Below the pieces are notes generated by a model that saw only the letters and a list, made by a program, of their open reading frames with translations, made no database searches and was not told the DNA's origin. Below, in pieces: positions 42,304 through 52,700 of a DNA stretch of 64,000 nt (position 1 is its first letter; every line of letters starts with the position of its first letter). Position numbers and translations under genes: made by a program. The DNA is from Spirochaetota bacterium. GTDB lineage: Bacteria > Spirochaetota > Spirochaetia > Treponematales > UBA12059. The stretch spans positions 25,687 through 89,686 of the forward strand of contig JAKPPT010000132.1 of NCBI GenBank assembly GCA_029547205.1. The letters are read 5' to 3'.

Positions 42304-44241
42304 TTACTCCAGAGCTGTAATTGGGAACGATCCAAACAGTGGCAACTTCCCCTGCAACGCAAGCAATCCTGCCTGAAAAGATTCCCGTGCAAAAGAATAT
42401 ACTGCAATAATGTTAGCTTTATTAACAAATTTTCTCACATGCCACGGATTAAGCACAGAAAGTACATATACTGTTTTCCCTTGTTTGAGCGCTTCTTCTG
42501 CGTAAAAAGCTGATGCTTGATTTGCAACACATACTAACACTGTTTTTGCAGATGGTAATCTTTCTCGAAATGCGGCGATTTCTTCGGTAACAGGGAGTGA
42601 TTCCGGCAGGTAAGAAATTTTTATTACCTGACTGCCAGGATACATTTTTTTTGCTTCTTGAGTCAGTTCATAGAATTGACTTACAATAAGAAGATCTCCT
42701 GTGTCTGTAAGCGGCACGAAAGGTAGAGACCCAATTTTTGTTACTGATCTACTGGCTTGCTCAAAGAAAAATTGACGTTCATTTTTTTCTTCTAAATTCT
42801 TTCCTCCAGAAGGAATTTCTAATAGATAAGTTCTGTCAATTTTTCCAATATAACGCAATTTTGCTTTTAGAATTCTTTTTACAGATTCATCTACCCTATT
42901 TTTAAACTGTTTATCAGTAACATACCGCTTCTTTAATTGTGTCCAGAGAAAGCCATCTGGTTCTAATTCTCTCGAAATGAGAATCATATCGTTTCCTGCA
43001 ATGATAGCTTTTTCACATGCTTCTTCAAGATTTCCCTCTGAAAGTGCTCCTTGCATGACTAAATCATCGGTAATAATGAGTCCATCAAACTCAAGCTCAT
43101 TGCGAAGAATTTTTGTTATCATTGTTACTGATAGCGACGCCGGTTCCTTTGTGCCAGTAATGCTTGGATATGCAAGATGCCCGCTCATAATAGCTGGTAG
43201 CCCTTCGTTAATTAAAAGTTTATAAGGAACCAGTTCACGTTTATCTAGCGTTTCTTTAGTAACAGTAATCACGGGCAACGTTCCATGAGAATCGTACACC
43301 GTATCTCCATGACCGGGGAAATGTTTTGCTACAGGGACAACTCCCGCATTAAGTGCTCCCTGCATCCATGCTGCTCCCAAATACGCTGTGTGTTCAGGAT
43401 TATAAGAAAAGGCACGCGGCCCAATTATCGTACTTGCAGGATTGGTAGCCAGATCGACAGTTGGGGCAAAGTTCATTAAAATTCCAAGTTTATACAGTTC
43501 TTTATTGATGTAATAGCCACTCCAGTAGGCATCATCTATCCATCCAGACGCTCCTATTGCCATGTTGCCAGGGGTTATCGTTGTAGCACCTTTAACATGT
43601 CGAATCCAGCCGCCTTCCTGATCCGTTGCAACAAACGGTGGAATGCGAAATGGTCCAGCATCTGCTGTTCTATAAATAAGCCGGAGGCTCCGCACAAGAA
43701 CTTCGGTACTTTCCGCATTCCATCCAAATATTTTTACGCCACCAACACCACGCTGTTGAATCCATCGCAAAAATGATGCCGAAGGTTCTGCCCCTAAATA
43801 GGTTACCATAAAGAGCTGAGCGAGTTTTTCATCTGCATTCATCGATTCAAAGAGCTTGAGAGCCAGGGCTTTAAGGCGTTCGTCACACTCATAATTCGCT
43901 GCTTGAGCACTTGAAGTATTTTTATCAGTTGTAAATATTTTATAATACTCATTGCTCAGAGACCAAAAGTCTATAGCTTTAAGGCTAGTCTGATCAACTG
44001 TTTCTTTTGTACTACTATTTGCTGTGTAGTTAGCTTGAGTCTGTGTTGTGACAGACTCAAGCTGCGATTTTGGACTTGATACAGCTAACGCTTGAGATTC
44101 TGTCTTGCTTGATGGAGTTTTCTCATTTTGTCTGCAACAAAAAAGAATTCCAATACTTGCAATGCCTATGAGAATTCCTCTGCTCAGTGCTATAAGCAAC
44201 TTGTGTCCCGATATACATGATTTTGTTTTAAAACGATGCAT
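42304..44241 (-). CDS. nagZ: Beta-N-acetylhexosaminidase-like GH3 lipoprotein (NagZ family)
   Basis: 645 residues. Lipoprotein-type N-terminus (ILIGIASIGILFCC), Ser/Thr-rich linker to about 90, then a GH3 catalytic barrel: FVATDQEGGWIRHVKGATTI, GPRAFSYNPEHTAYLGAAWM, VAKHFPGHGDTVYDSHGTLP (the NagZ KHFPGHG-DSH loop carrying the catalytic His/Asp) and LIITDDLVMQGALSE with the nucleophile Asp. A C-terminal alpha/beta domain (residues 480-645) follows, absent in single-domain E. coli NagZ. It probably cleaves GlcNAc from muropeptides or chitin fragments outside the cytoplasm. Overlaps trxB by one base (TAATG). Confidence 0.88.
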   Translation of the reverse strand: MHRFKTKSCISGHKLLIALSRGILIGIASIGILFCCRQNEKTPSSKTESQALAVSSPKSQLESVTTQTQANYTANSSTKETVDQTSLKAIDFWSLSNEYYKIFTTDKNTSSAQAANYECDERLKALALKLFESMNADEKLAQLFMVTYLGAEPSASFLRWIQQRGVGGVKIFGWNAESTEVLVRSLRLIYRTADAGPFRIPPFVATDQEGGWIRHVKGATTITPGNMAIGASGWIDDAYWSGYYINKELYKLGILMNFAPTVDLATNPASTIIGPRAFSYNPEHTAYLGAAWMQGALNAGVVPVAKHFPGHGDTVYDSHGTLPVITVTKETLDKRELVPYKLLINEGLPAIMSGHLAYPSITGTKEPASLSVTMITKILRNELEFDGLIITDDLVMQGALSEGNLEEACEKAIIAGNDMILISRELEPDGFLWTQLKKRYVTDKQFKNRVDESVKRILKAKLRYIGKIDRTYLLEIPSGGKNLEEKNERQFFFEQASRSVTKIGSLPFVPLTDTGDLLIVSQFYELTQEAKKMYPGSQVIKISYLPESLPVTEEIAAFRERLPSAKTVLVCVANQASAFYAEEALKQGKTVYVLSVLNPWHVRKFVNKANIIAVYSFARESFQAGLLALQGKLPLFGSFPITALE

Positions 44242-45176
44242 TAGCGATATGCTTTTCCTTCAAGTTCATCAATATACTGCGCTGCACAGTGTGCTGCGAT
44301 AGCACCATCTCCTGCTGCTGTTACAACCTGTCTGAACGGTGTAGCCCGAACATCCCCTGCAGCATAGAGTCCAGGAATATTTGTTTCCATTCTTAGGTTT
44401 GTAAGTATTGAACCAGTCTCATCCTTTTCAACTGAATCGGGAAGAAATGCAGTCTGAGGATCTGATCCAATAAACACAAACACTGCAGAACATGCTAGCT
44501 CAGAGACTTCATGTGTCTGAACATTTTCAAGCACCACATGCTCCACTGATTTTGTGCCTTTTATTTCTTTAACGACACTATTCCAGATAACTGTTATCTT
44601 TTCATTATGGAGTACACGATCTGCAAGTGCTTTCTGCGCTCTAAAACGATCCCTGCGATGCACCATAGTTACTGAACTTGCTAGTTTAGAGAGAAACATG
44701 GCTTCATCACAGGCAGAATCTCCGCCACCGACAACAACAACATGCTTATTTTTGAAAAATGGTCCGTCGCACGTTGCGCAATACGACACACCACGTCCTG
44801 AAAAAGTTTCTTCGCCAGGAACACCAATATGCCTGTGCTTTGCTCCAGTTGCCACAATTACTGTTTTTGCTACAAGTTCTCCATCGGTGGTTTTAACCAA
44901 AAACCTATCTCCATCCTTGATAACATGCTCAACAGATGTGCTTTGAATAACAGCTCCAAAACGTTCAGCCTGGGTTCTCATTGCATCTGCCCACGTATAC
45001 CCATCGACTGGTTCAAGCAAACCTGGATAGTTTTCGAGCCTGTCTATTAAAAGTGCTTGCCCGCCATGTGCCATTTCTTCAAGCACCAGTACTTTTAAGT
45101 TAGCTCGAGCCGCATATTGTGCTGCAGATAATCCAGCCGCACCTGCTCCAATAATAATTGTGTCCCAAACTTCCAT
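44241..45176 (-). CDS. trxB: Thioredoxin reductase
   Basis: 311 residues, low-molecular-weight type. FAD motif DTIIIGAGAAGLSAAQYAAR, redox-active CATCDGPFFKNK, NADPH motif VVVVGGGDSACDEAMFL, and the C-terminal FAD-binding LYAAGDVRATPFRQVVTAAG. It reduces thioredoxin with NADPH in the cytoplasm. ATG 45176 has GGGAGGT upstream; the 10-codon longer frame is not needed. First gene of trxB-nagZ-GNAT. No thioredoxin gene in the window. Confidence 0.95.
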   Translation of the reverse strand: MEVWDTIIIGAGAAGLSAAQYAARANLKVLVLEEMAHGGQALLIDRLENYPGLLEPVDGYTWADAMRTQAERFGAVIQSTSVEHVIKDGDRFLVKTTDGELVAKTVIVATGAKHRHIGVPGEETFSGRGVSYCATCDGPFFKNKHVVVVGGGDSACDEAMFLSKLASSVTMVHRRDRFRAQKALADRVLHNEKITVIWNSVVKEIKGTKSVEHVVLENVQTHEVSELACSAVFVFIGSDPQTAFLPDSVEKDETGSILTNLRMETNIPGLYAAGDVRATPFRQVVTAAGDGAIAAHCAAQYIDELEGKAYR

Positions 45177-45323
45177 ACTACCTCCCTCGTTTGGATTTTC
45201 ATACATAATATATCTTTTTCAATATATATAAAATAAATAATAAAACAAAGTCCTTAAGATCGTGAAACTATTAAAAGCTTGCCGCACATACTCGCTGCAT
45301 AATCTTTTCTAAACGTATGTTAA

Positions 45324-45352
45324 GCAGTATACTTATTATATGAGTATACTGC
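45324..45352 (+). promoter_or_regulatory. Perfect 10-bp inverted repeat over the start codon of the periplasmic TPR gene
   Basis: GCAGTATACT (45324-45333) and AGTATACTGC (45343-45352) are exact reverse complements around TATTATATG, whose last three bases are the ATG. The left arm contains a TATACT -10 box 6 nt before the start codon, with TTTTCT 17 bp upstream. No Shine-Dalgarno sequence. It could be an operator and would also fold as an RNA hairpin. Confidence 0.55.
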
Positions 45353-46668
45353 GAAAAAAACTAGTATTGCTGCTCATCATTCAGTTAGCTGCTCTCTTTC
45401 CTGTGGTTGCTCAACCAGAGTTATCTGCATCTCAATTCCAACAGCTCTTATCACCTGATGAATATCTATCAGCATTATCTTCAATTATTTCATTTCCTGA
45501 TCCCGACAGATTGATTTATGCTGGTTTTATTTTTTCATCATCCAACCCGGAACAACGGAATCTTGGGATGAAAAAATTGACAGAACTATTCAAAAAAGCC
45601 CAAGCATTACGCGAAGATGAACCAGAACTTTATGAACGCGGCAACAAAGTATTTGAAATTCTATATCCAGATATTCTTATTCGGTATCAGGAAACCAGTA
45701 CTACTCTACATGAAGCACTCATTATGGGAACATACAATTGTGTATCTTCAGCCGTGCTGTTCTACCTCGTAGCTACTCAAGCTGGGCTTCCTGTAACAGT
45801 GTATCTCACGGAAAACCATATGTTCTGCAGAGTTACCGTGGCAGAAAACCAGGTAATTACAGTAGAAACAACAAGCCCCTATGGTTGGGATCCAGGCTCT
45901 CCCCGCCCAATACGAAGCACTAATCAAAGTTTACAATCGTATGCTTATACACCTAAAGCCAACTATGAAACGGCTGAAATGATAAGTCCCGAAATAATGA
46001 TTGCGACGATTGCATCAAATAGAATATACTTACTTGAAAACCGAAAAGACTATTCATCTGCGCTTAAACTAGCTGTTGCAATGTACTATTTTAATCCTAT
46101 AGAACAATACCGTATACTTGTTCTTGAACGCATCAACAATGTTGTAAGCGTCCTCATCAATCAAAAAAAATATACTGATGCACTTGAACTGCTAGAAAAC
46201 ACTATTGATCGATTTGGAACTTCTCCGTTTATTGATAACATCCACAATCAGCTTTTAGTTGCAAATATTTTTAACACGCTTTCTCAACGTCCATTTGAGG
46301 AATCAAAAGCTCTCATTCTCAATTTGTATCAAGATAAAACTATTACCGAAAAAGAGTTTGAACAGGCTTTAGTGTATCTCTACTCTGTACGTATTAATGA
46401 AATACAGAAAAAGGAAGGCTGGTTTAAGGCTTGGCAGGAACTCAAACCGGTTGCTGAACAGTATCCTCAATTTTCTACACTTGCAAACCTCTATAAAACA
46501 GTTTACGTAAATTGGGTTTCCGAAGTTCATAATAGATTTGCAGCTTTTTTTAATAATCAAAACTATGATGCAGCAAGAGAAGTTCTTATGAACGCATTAG
46601 CATTTGCTCCTTCTGAATCACGATTACTCGAAGACCTTGCATTTCTCAATAAAGTTCAAAAAAAATAA
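45340..46668 (+). CDS. Exported transglutaminase-like/SirB1-type protein with TPR-like C-terminus
   Basis: A 442-residue exported protein. Signal peptide KKLVLLLIIQLAALFPVVAQ. Residues 60-200 hold a transglutaminase-like core with C134 in GTYNCVSSAVLFYLVATQAG and H160 in ENHMFCRVTV, followed by VETTSPYGWDPG where an acidic partner would lie. Residues 230-442 are helical TPR-like repeats (SALKLAVAMYYFNP, DALELLENTIDRFG, AAREVLMNALAFAPSESRLL). Similar in build to SirB1-type domains. Target unknown. It converges with the giant Ig-repeat gene and shares its terminator. The start lacks a ribosome-binding site. Confidence 0.7.
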   Translation: MSILRKKLVLLLIIQLAALFPVVAQPELSASQFQQLLSPDEYLSALSSIISFPDPDRLIYAGFIFSSSNPEQRNLGMKKLTELFKKAQALREDEPELYERGNKVFEILYPDILIRYQETSTTLHEALIMGTYNCVSSAVLFYLVATQAGLPVTVYLTENHMFCRVTVAENQVITVETTSPYGWDPGSPRPIRSTNQSLQSYAYTPKANYETAEMISPEIMIATIASNRIYLLENRKDYSSALKLAVAMYYFNPIEQYRILVLERINNVVSVLINQKKYTDALELLENTIDRFGTSPFIDNIHNQLLVANIFNTLSQRPFEESKALILNLYQDKTITEKEFEQALVYLYSVRINEIQKKEGWFKAWQELKPVAEQYPQFSTLANLYKTVYVNWVSEVHNRFAAFFNNQNYDAAREVLMNALAFAPSESRLLEDLAFLNKVQKK

Positions 46669-46683
46669 CTAAAGCAAATAAAA

Positions 46684-46712
46684 AGGCAGTACCGCAATTT
46701 GCTGTACTGCCT
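46684..46712. terminator. Shared terminator between the TPR gene and the giant Ig gene
   Basis: AGGCAGTAC (46684-46692) and GTACTGCCT (46704-46712) pair perfectly; A-rich on the left and ATTATAAA on the right. It lies between two converging stop codons. Confidence 0.75.
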
Positions 46713-46739
46713 ATTATAAAGTGGACTAATTTCTAAATA

Positions 46740-49700
46740 TCAGAATAATCCGATGCGAAGCCCAAACGCGATATTCGGCCGAACAAGTTCTTCTAGTCTT
46801 GTTGATGCTTCTGATGGAATAAATACCAATGAACCTTCTACATACAGCGCATAGCTCTTTAACACTACCCAGTCCTTGAATGTAATTTTTGCAAATTCCC
46901 ACTGTCCAAGAATTGATGAAAGTATAATATAACGTCCTTCCGGTGGGCTAAAGATATTAGCAATATCCTTTTGCATGCTAAAGTATGTAAAATTAGCTCC
47001 CATTGTAAACGACATAGAGAAGAAATCCCAATCCGGACCAAAGTAGTAACCAAATGGCAGATATGCAATATTTGCAAGAAGCTTTAAGCCAAGCACATAA
47101 CCGCCAAACCGTGAAATATCAGCAGGTGGTGTATTTTCTGTTATCATTCCAAAAATGTTGTCCCATGTTGGACGTGCATCAAAGCCCTGACCAAGCGCAA
47201 ATTGCAGTTTAACGTTATCATCAAAGAATGATAACCCCAAACCTGTTTCATATCTCGTAGCGCCAAGTACATGTGCATCGAAATACGATCCCTGAATAAA
47301 CCCTGGTACAGAATATGCAGCTTTATCACCGGTTCGAATGAGAACACCTACTTCTTTAAGGCCATTCTCATCAAAAGCGGTTCCTACTACACTTACTTTT
47401 TGATTCAATCGTACATTTTCTTCTGGCGCTATTACCGTGACAGCAGGTTTTTTTGTATCAATTGTTACATTTACCTTGCGGACTGCATAATCACCATTCG
47501 CAAATGTTGCTCTGATAAGAATCCGAAGCTCACCATTCACATAATCCTGTGTTTCAAGACGGAATTTATAAGCTGGTACACCTTTTGCTTCCATGAAGGT
47601 TCGGCCATTATCAAAGCTATATTCAACTTTTATAGGAGTTCTTTCTTTGAGCTGCTGTTGATAGAGAGCCCATGCCTGCTTATCTGTTTTATCAGCAACA
47701 GGCGTATCCCATCCGCAAGTTCCTGTTACATATGGCCTACCTGTAATAAAATCACCTGTAGAAATAGAATCAATAGTTAACCATGGACCATTCTGTTCAT
47801 ACAGTATTGTTCGTGTTTCTGATTTTATTACTGTCCCTTCTTCTGCACTGGTTTCTACACGAATGCTCAATGAACCATCAGAAAGTTCTTCCTGTTTCAG
47901 TGGCAAGTTAAAATATCCTTCTTTGTTGATATCAACTGTACTATACGGTTCATTATTCAAATATATAACAGCACGCTTATACTGTTTATTAGAGGTAACT
48001 TTTCCTGAAATGGCAAACGATCCGCTTACTTTTTCTCCATGTACCGGGAAAATGATGTCTATGCTTTCCGCTTTCTGTCCAGACAACACCATAAAGTTTC
48101 TTGCTACATAGGATTCGTTATTGGCAAAGTCTGTTGCTGTTACACGGAGATTGTACCAACCGGGAGCGAGCTTAGAAATATCAACTGCCTTCGAAAACAC
48201 CGTATTGAGCGGTAGTTCAGCTTTTATTGTTCCTGTAGCACTACCAATTGGGCTTATTTCCATAACAAGATTTTTGAGAGCAATATTATCGGACACCCTG
48301 CCACCAAGAATAAAACTTCCAAAAAGCTCAGAACCATCAAATGGCGTATCCAGACTGACTATAGGTAGAGTGTTATCAATCGAAACAAGACCTGCAGCAA
48401 AACCTGGAGTATCATAGTTATCTAGTATGCGAACATATATACTGTGAACACCGTCTTTAAGAATTCGAGTGTCTAATGAATATGTCCAGGAAGTAGTACC
48501 AATTGCCTTATTGTAGGTATTACCATTATCAAAGGACACCCATACTTCTTTTATACCATTTGCGTCCGATGCTGTACCTTTAAGTACAATTACTCCTCGT
48601 ACTGTTTCATTGTATGGTTCAATTAGTTCACCAACAGGCTCTGCTCGGCTCACACGGAACACACGTTTTGCAATTTCACCTTTGACACCGTTAATATCAA
48701 CTGCATAAGATTCGAATGTATGCTCATTATCTGCAATTTCAAGCAATTTGAATGGAACCGAAAAGCTGTTAGCATTTTCAATAGTTTGCCAGTCACTACC
48801 ATCTATGCGCCATGCAATCGATGCTACACCATCATCATCATACGCAATGCCTGATACAACAAAATCGTTTCGCATTACTTCCATTTCTCCAGGAATGCTT
48901 ACCTGGACTATGGGTTTATCAGCATCAATATTAACAATGAATGAAGGATTATCTTTTGCAAGCGGATAGTAAACAGTTTGATTCCCAGCTTTATCGGTAA
49001 TACGATAGGCTAAAAGTTCTGGACCTGCTTTGAGGAGACCAAGATCGAGCATGCGTTCAAGGATAATATAACCCGCAAAAGGAGGTATTTCCGCACCTTT
49101 GCCAGCAGGTAATGGTTCAAGATATCCTCTCGGATACCATTTGTCCTGTTCAATTATATCCCAATTCTTTCCATCAATAGAATATTCAACTTTAGCAATG
49201 TCACCTGCATCTTGAATTTCAAGAACATGCAATATAAAACCATTCACTTCTTCGTTATTTTTCGGTAACACAGTTATTACAGTGGGTGGATTTGTGTCCT
49301 TTACGATTGGCAGCAGTGCCAGAGAAGTTCTTCCAGCATTATCAGTAGCTCGAATCCATATCTGATATCCACCGTCTACCAGACCGGGGAAAGATACTGT
49401 TGCATTGATCGGACTTTCGGTGCCTGCTTTTGTGCTTAACGGAGTTGTCTGCCACGTCTCGCCATAATCCATGCTGTACTCAAGTATTTTTATGCCATTA
49501 GCATCTTTCACCGTTCCCAGAATCTGAACCCGATCTTTCACCCAGCGCGGCGCTTCACTCCCGTTGAGAGCTATTTGAGGTGCTTCTGCATCACTAATAA
49601 TTGTAAATACTGGTGTTTCATATTTTTCATTATCAACTGTGGTAACAACGAGTTTAGTTTCCGGACCAATGCCTTCTCCATCGGCGGTAATGGTAATGAT

Positions 49701-52700
49701 GTTGCCTTCAAAGTTCACAGTTAAATATGGTACTTGAGGAGAAAGCACAGCTGATTTGATTGGCCTTCCATTAAAATATGCACGGATTGTATCGCCAGGT
49801 TTACAGAGCAGTACGTTACTCTCACTAAACCTGCCATCTATGAGGTATATTTGCTCTTTATCTTCTACCCCCTGCGTTTGTTCAGGAGCCACTCTGTAAA
49901 ACACTGTATTTCTTATCGTTACAAGACCTGCTGTATCTTCTGCACGTGTTTCAACTAACACACGTCCATAGGGCAGTTTAACGGTAAGCGGAATTGATAG
50001 TGCAAGCGAACCATCTGCTGATGGTTTAGATGGTAACGTTGCTTTAATCCATTCACCCGAGTTAAACCGATATTCAAACACTTTTAGCGGAATTGCAGAT
50101 GCCACAGAAAGTTCGAGGGTTGTACCTTCAGCGAGAACAATTGGCATTCCCTGTACAAACTGTGTAGGTACGTTCTTAGTCTTTACTGCATTACATGCAA
50201 TACTAATTTCATCACCCCCACGAATAAATGTTGCCTGTAATTTTTTTGAACTATTGCCAAGACTGTCTACTGCCACGGCCGACAGTGTACGTCTTCCTGG
50301 AGGGATTGCCCCAGGATTGATAATAAAGAGTGGACCTTCACCTTCTGCTCCAAAAGCAGCCGCATCGAGTCCGATTGACACTGACCGTATACCTGCATTG
50401 CTTACCGCATAAACCATAACAGGCATATCTTGTGTAAGGGTAATCCCATCAAACTGTGTCAAAAGTCTGATGTCGGGAACAAGACTCGCAGGATCAAGCG
50501 CAACTTTATAGGTTTGCACAGCTCTATTGCCGCTGCCATCAATTGCTGTAATAACTACATCGAGATTTGTAGTCTTAGCAGGGAACGATACCGTTTTGAC
50601 GCCAATAGTTCCTCCTGGTGTAAGTTCAAAATCACCAGATTCAGTTCCAATTTTATAGGAAAGTTTTGCAATACCAAAAAGGTCATCAGCCTGCACCGCT
50701 ACGGTAAAGGTTTGATTAGCACTTGTTCCAGGGCTAACCAGCGTCAGCTGAGGAGGTGTGGAATCGTATTCTATCTCACAGCGAGTAATATATTCCAGCC
50801 CATCCTGATCGAGAGCTCTAAACCAAAGTGTAATACGGCCATCAGCCTGTGACGGTAATTTAATGGTTCCCTCAAATTCTCCTGCAGTTTTAGATGCTTT
50901 GAGTGGTATAGCCGTCGTTATTGAATCTTTTGAAAAACCATAGAATATTTCCGGCTTTTTAGGATTGAGTCCCAGTCCGCTCACCTTTACAGAAAAATTT
51001 GCTGCACCGGTAAAGCGAACAACACGATCAAGCTCTTTTGGGAAAGCTGAAGTATCGTTGGTAAAGAGCGGAGCACTCCATGATATAGGTCCTATTGTAT
51101 CGGAGCCTGTTAGTATAATACCAGGTCCCCCTTCAAAAGCGATATTGTTTGCTTTTATAACTTCCCTGGCCTCTGGTATATATGGTTGTATATCTTTATT
51201 AACAGCTTGAGCGACATTGACTGTGCTCGCATTGCCCGCTTTGTCTGTAACACGGAGCTGCACTGCACCACTCGTGGGATTTGCAGTAAAGCCTACAATG
51301 GAAGCAGGCTGTATTTTTTCTGCTGTAGTGCCACGAATGACTTCTACTGAAGCAATGCTCCAGAGCGGCTCATCAATAGCACACACAAACGTTGTGGTAC
51401 CACCTGCTCTATCAGCTGTCAACGAACCTGCAACGGGAGCAAGCACTCGAATCACTGGCGCTGTGTTATCAACCATAACAGCAGTATTTTGTATAGCCTC
51501 TCCTCCTGTCGCTGAAAGCACCCGTACACTGATAAGCGTAGGTCCATTTAGACCGCTATCTGGCACAGTTAATGAGAATTCTTTACCTTTTACTGTTGCT
51601 GGTTGCCAGCTTCCACCATTAACCGATACTTCTGCCTGCGCAAGCACAGATCCATCGGTTATAACGCCAGCAACCTCTATTGCATTTTTCTGCCAGCTAC
51701 CAAACACAGGTTTTGAAAGCATAAATGCCGGCGGTATAGCACCAGTTCTGAAAACGTAAGGACCAGATTCCACTCGTCTATTTTTTGTGGTAATTACTAC
51801 TACTTTAGTCGGCTTTGTAACACCTTCTACACCAAAGGTAATGCTTACAAGATTATTTTCCTGTACTACCTTTACAATATCAGTCGCCGGTTCAAGACTT
51901 ACGGTTTTTATCTGTTCATCGGGATACGGAGCAATAAATGAACCAACAAGCGGTTTTGTCTGGGTAATTTCTATGACTTCGCCGCTATCGGAATTAGCAA
52001 AATCTAAGAGCGGCCCAACCCGTAACCGGGCAAAGTTGCTGCCATACACAGGAACACGGAGTATTCCCGTTTTTCCAGCAGCATCTACTGCCTGTATCTC
52101 AATTGTAAGCACACCAAAAAGGGGCGGCAGTGGAAGCGTAAATGCTGCATCACCAGGAGTTTTTCCCACAGTCAGTGGAACCGGTGTTCCTCCATTTATT
52201 GCATAGGTAACTTTTACAAGCTGATTTTCTGCTTTTATTACACCCGACAGCGCAGCTTTTCCATCAACCGTAGCAAGCTCTATACCTTCCACAAATGGCT
52301 TCTGTCCTTCAAAGTCACTTGCCTGCGATAGACTTATTACTGGACCTGCACCATACCAGGTAAAGGGTATGACAGCTGGATTACTCCGCTTTCCAAACAC
52401 ATCGACTGCCCAAACCGTCAGTGTATGAGCACCAAAGCTCATATTGTTTGTAGAGACTGCAAATGACCCATCTGTTACATATTCCTGTTCTGGATTCTTA
52501 TCTACCTGCCAGACTATTTTTGCAACACCATCATCATCGCGGGCAAAACCTTGAATGAGCAACATGTCCGATAGCTTATCAGAAGCTTTTGGTGCCATTA
52601 CCGTAAGTAACGGTAAATCCTGCGAAGCATCAATGGTTCTTGTAATTGTTGTGTTTCGTACGTTGCCTGCAATATCAGTTATTCTAAATGTTACACTTAT

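Noticed and set aside
42297..42428. N-terminal extension of the acetyltransferase into nagZ
   Set aside because: This part is an out-of-frame reading of the conserved nagZ C-terminus; GTG 42296 with GGAG upstream is the better start.
51217..51759. Plus-strand ORF of 180 codons inside the giant Ig-repeat gene
   Set aside because: Ala/Thr/Ser/Pro-rich shadow of the repeat-coding strand with no start signal; the opposite frame has consistent Ig-module coding.
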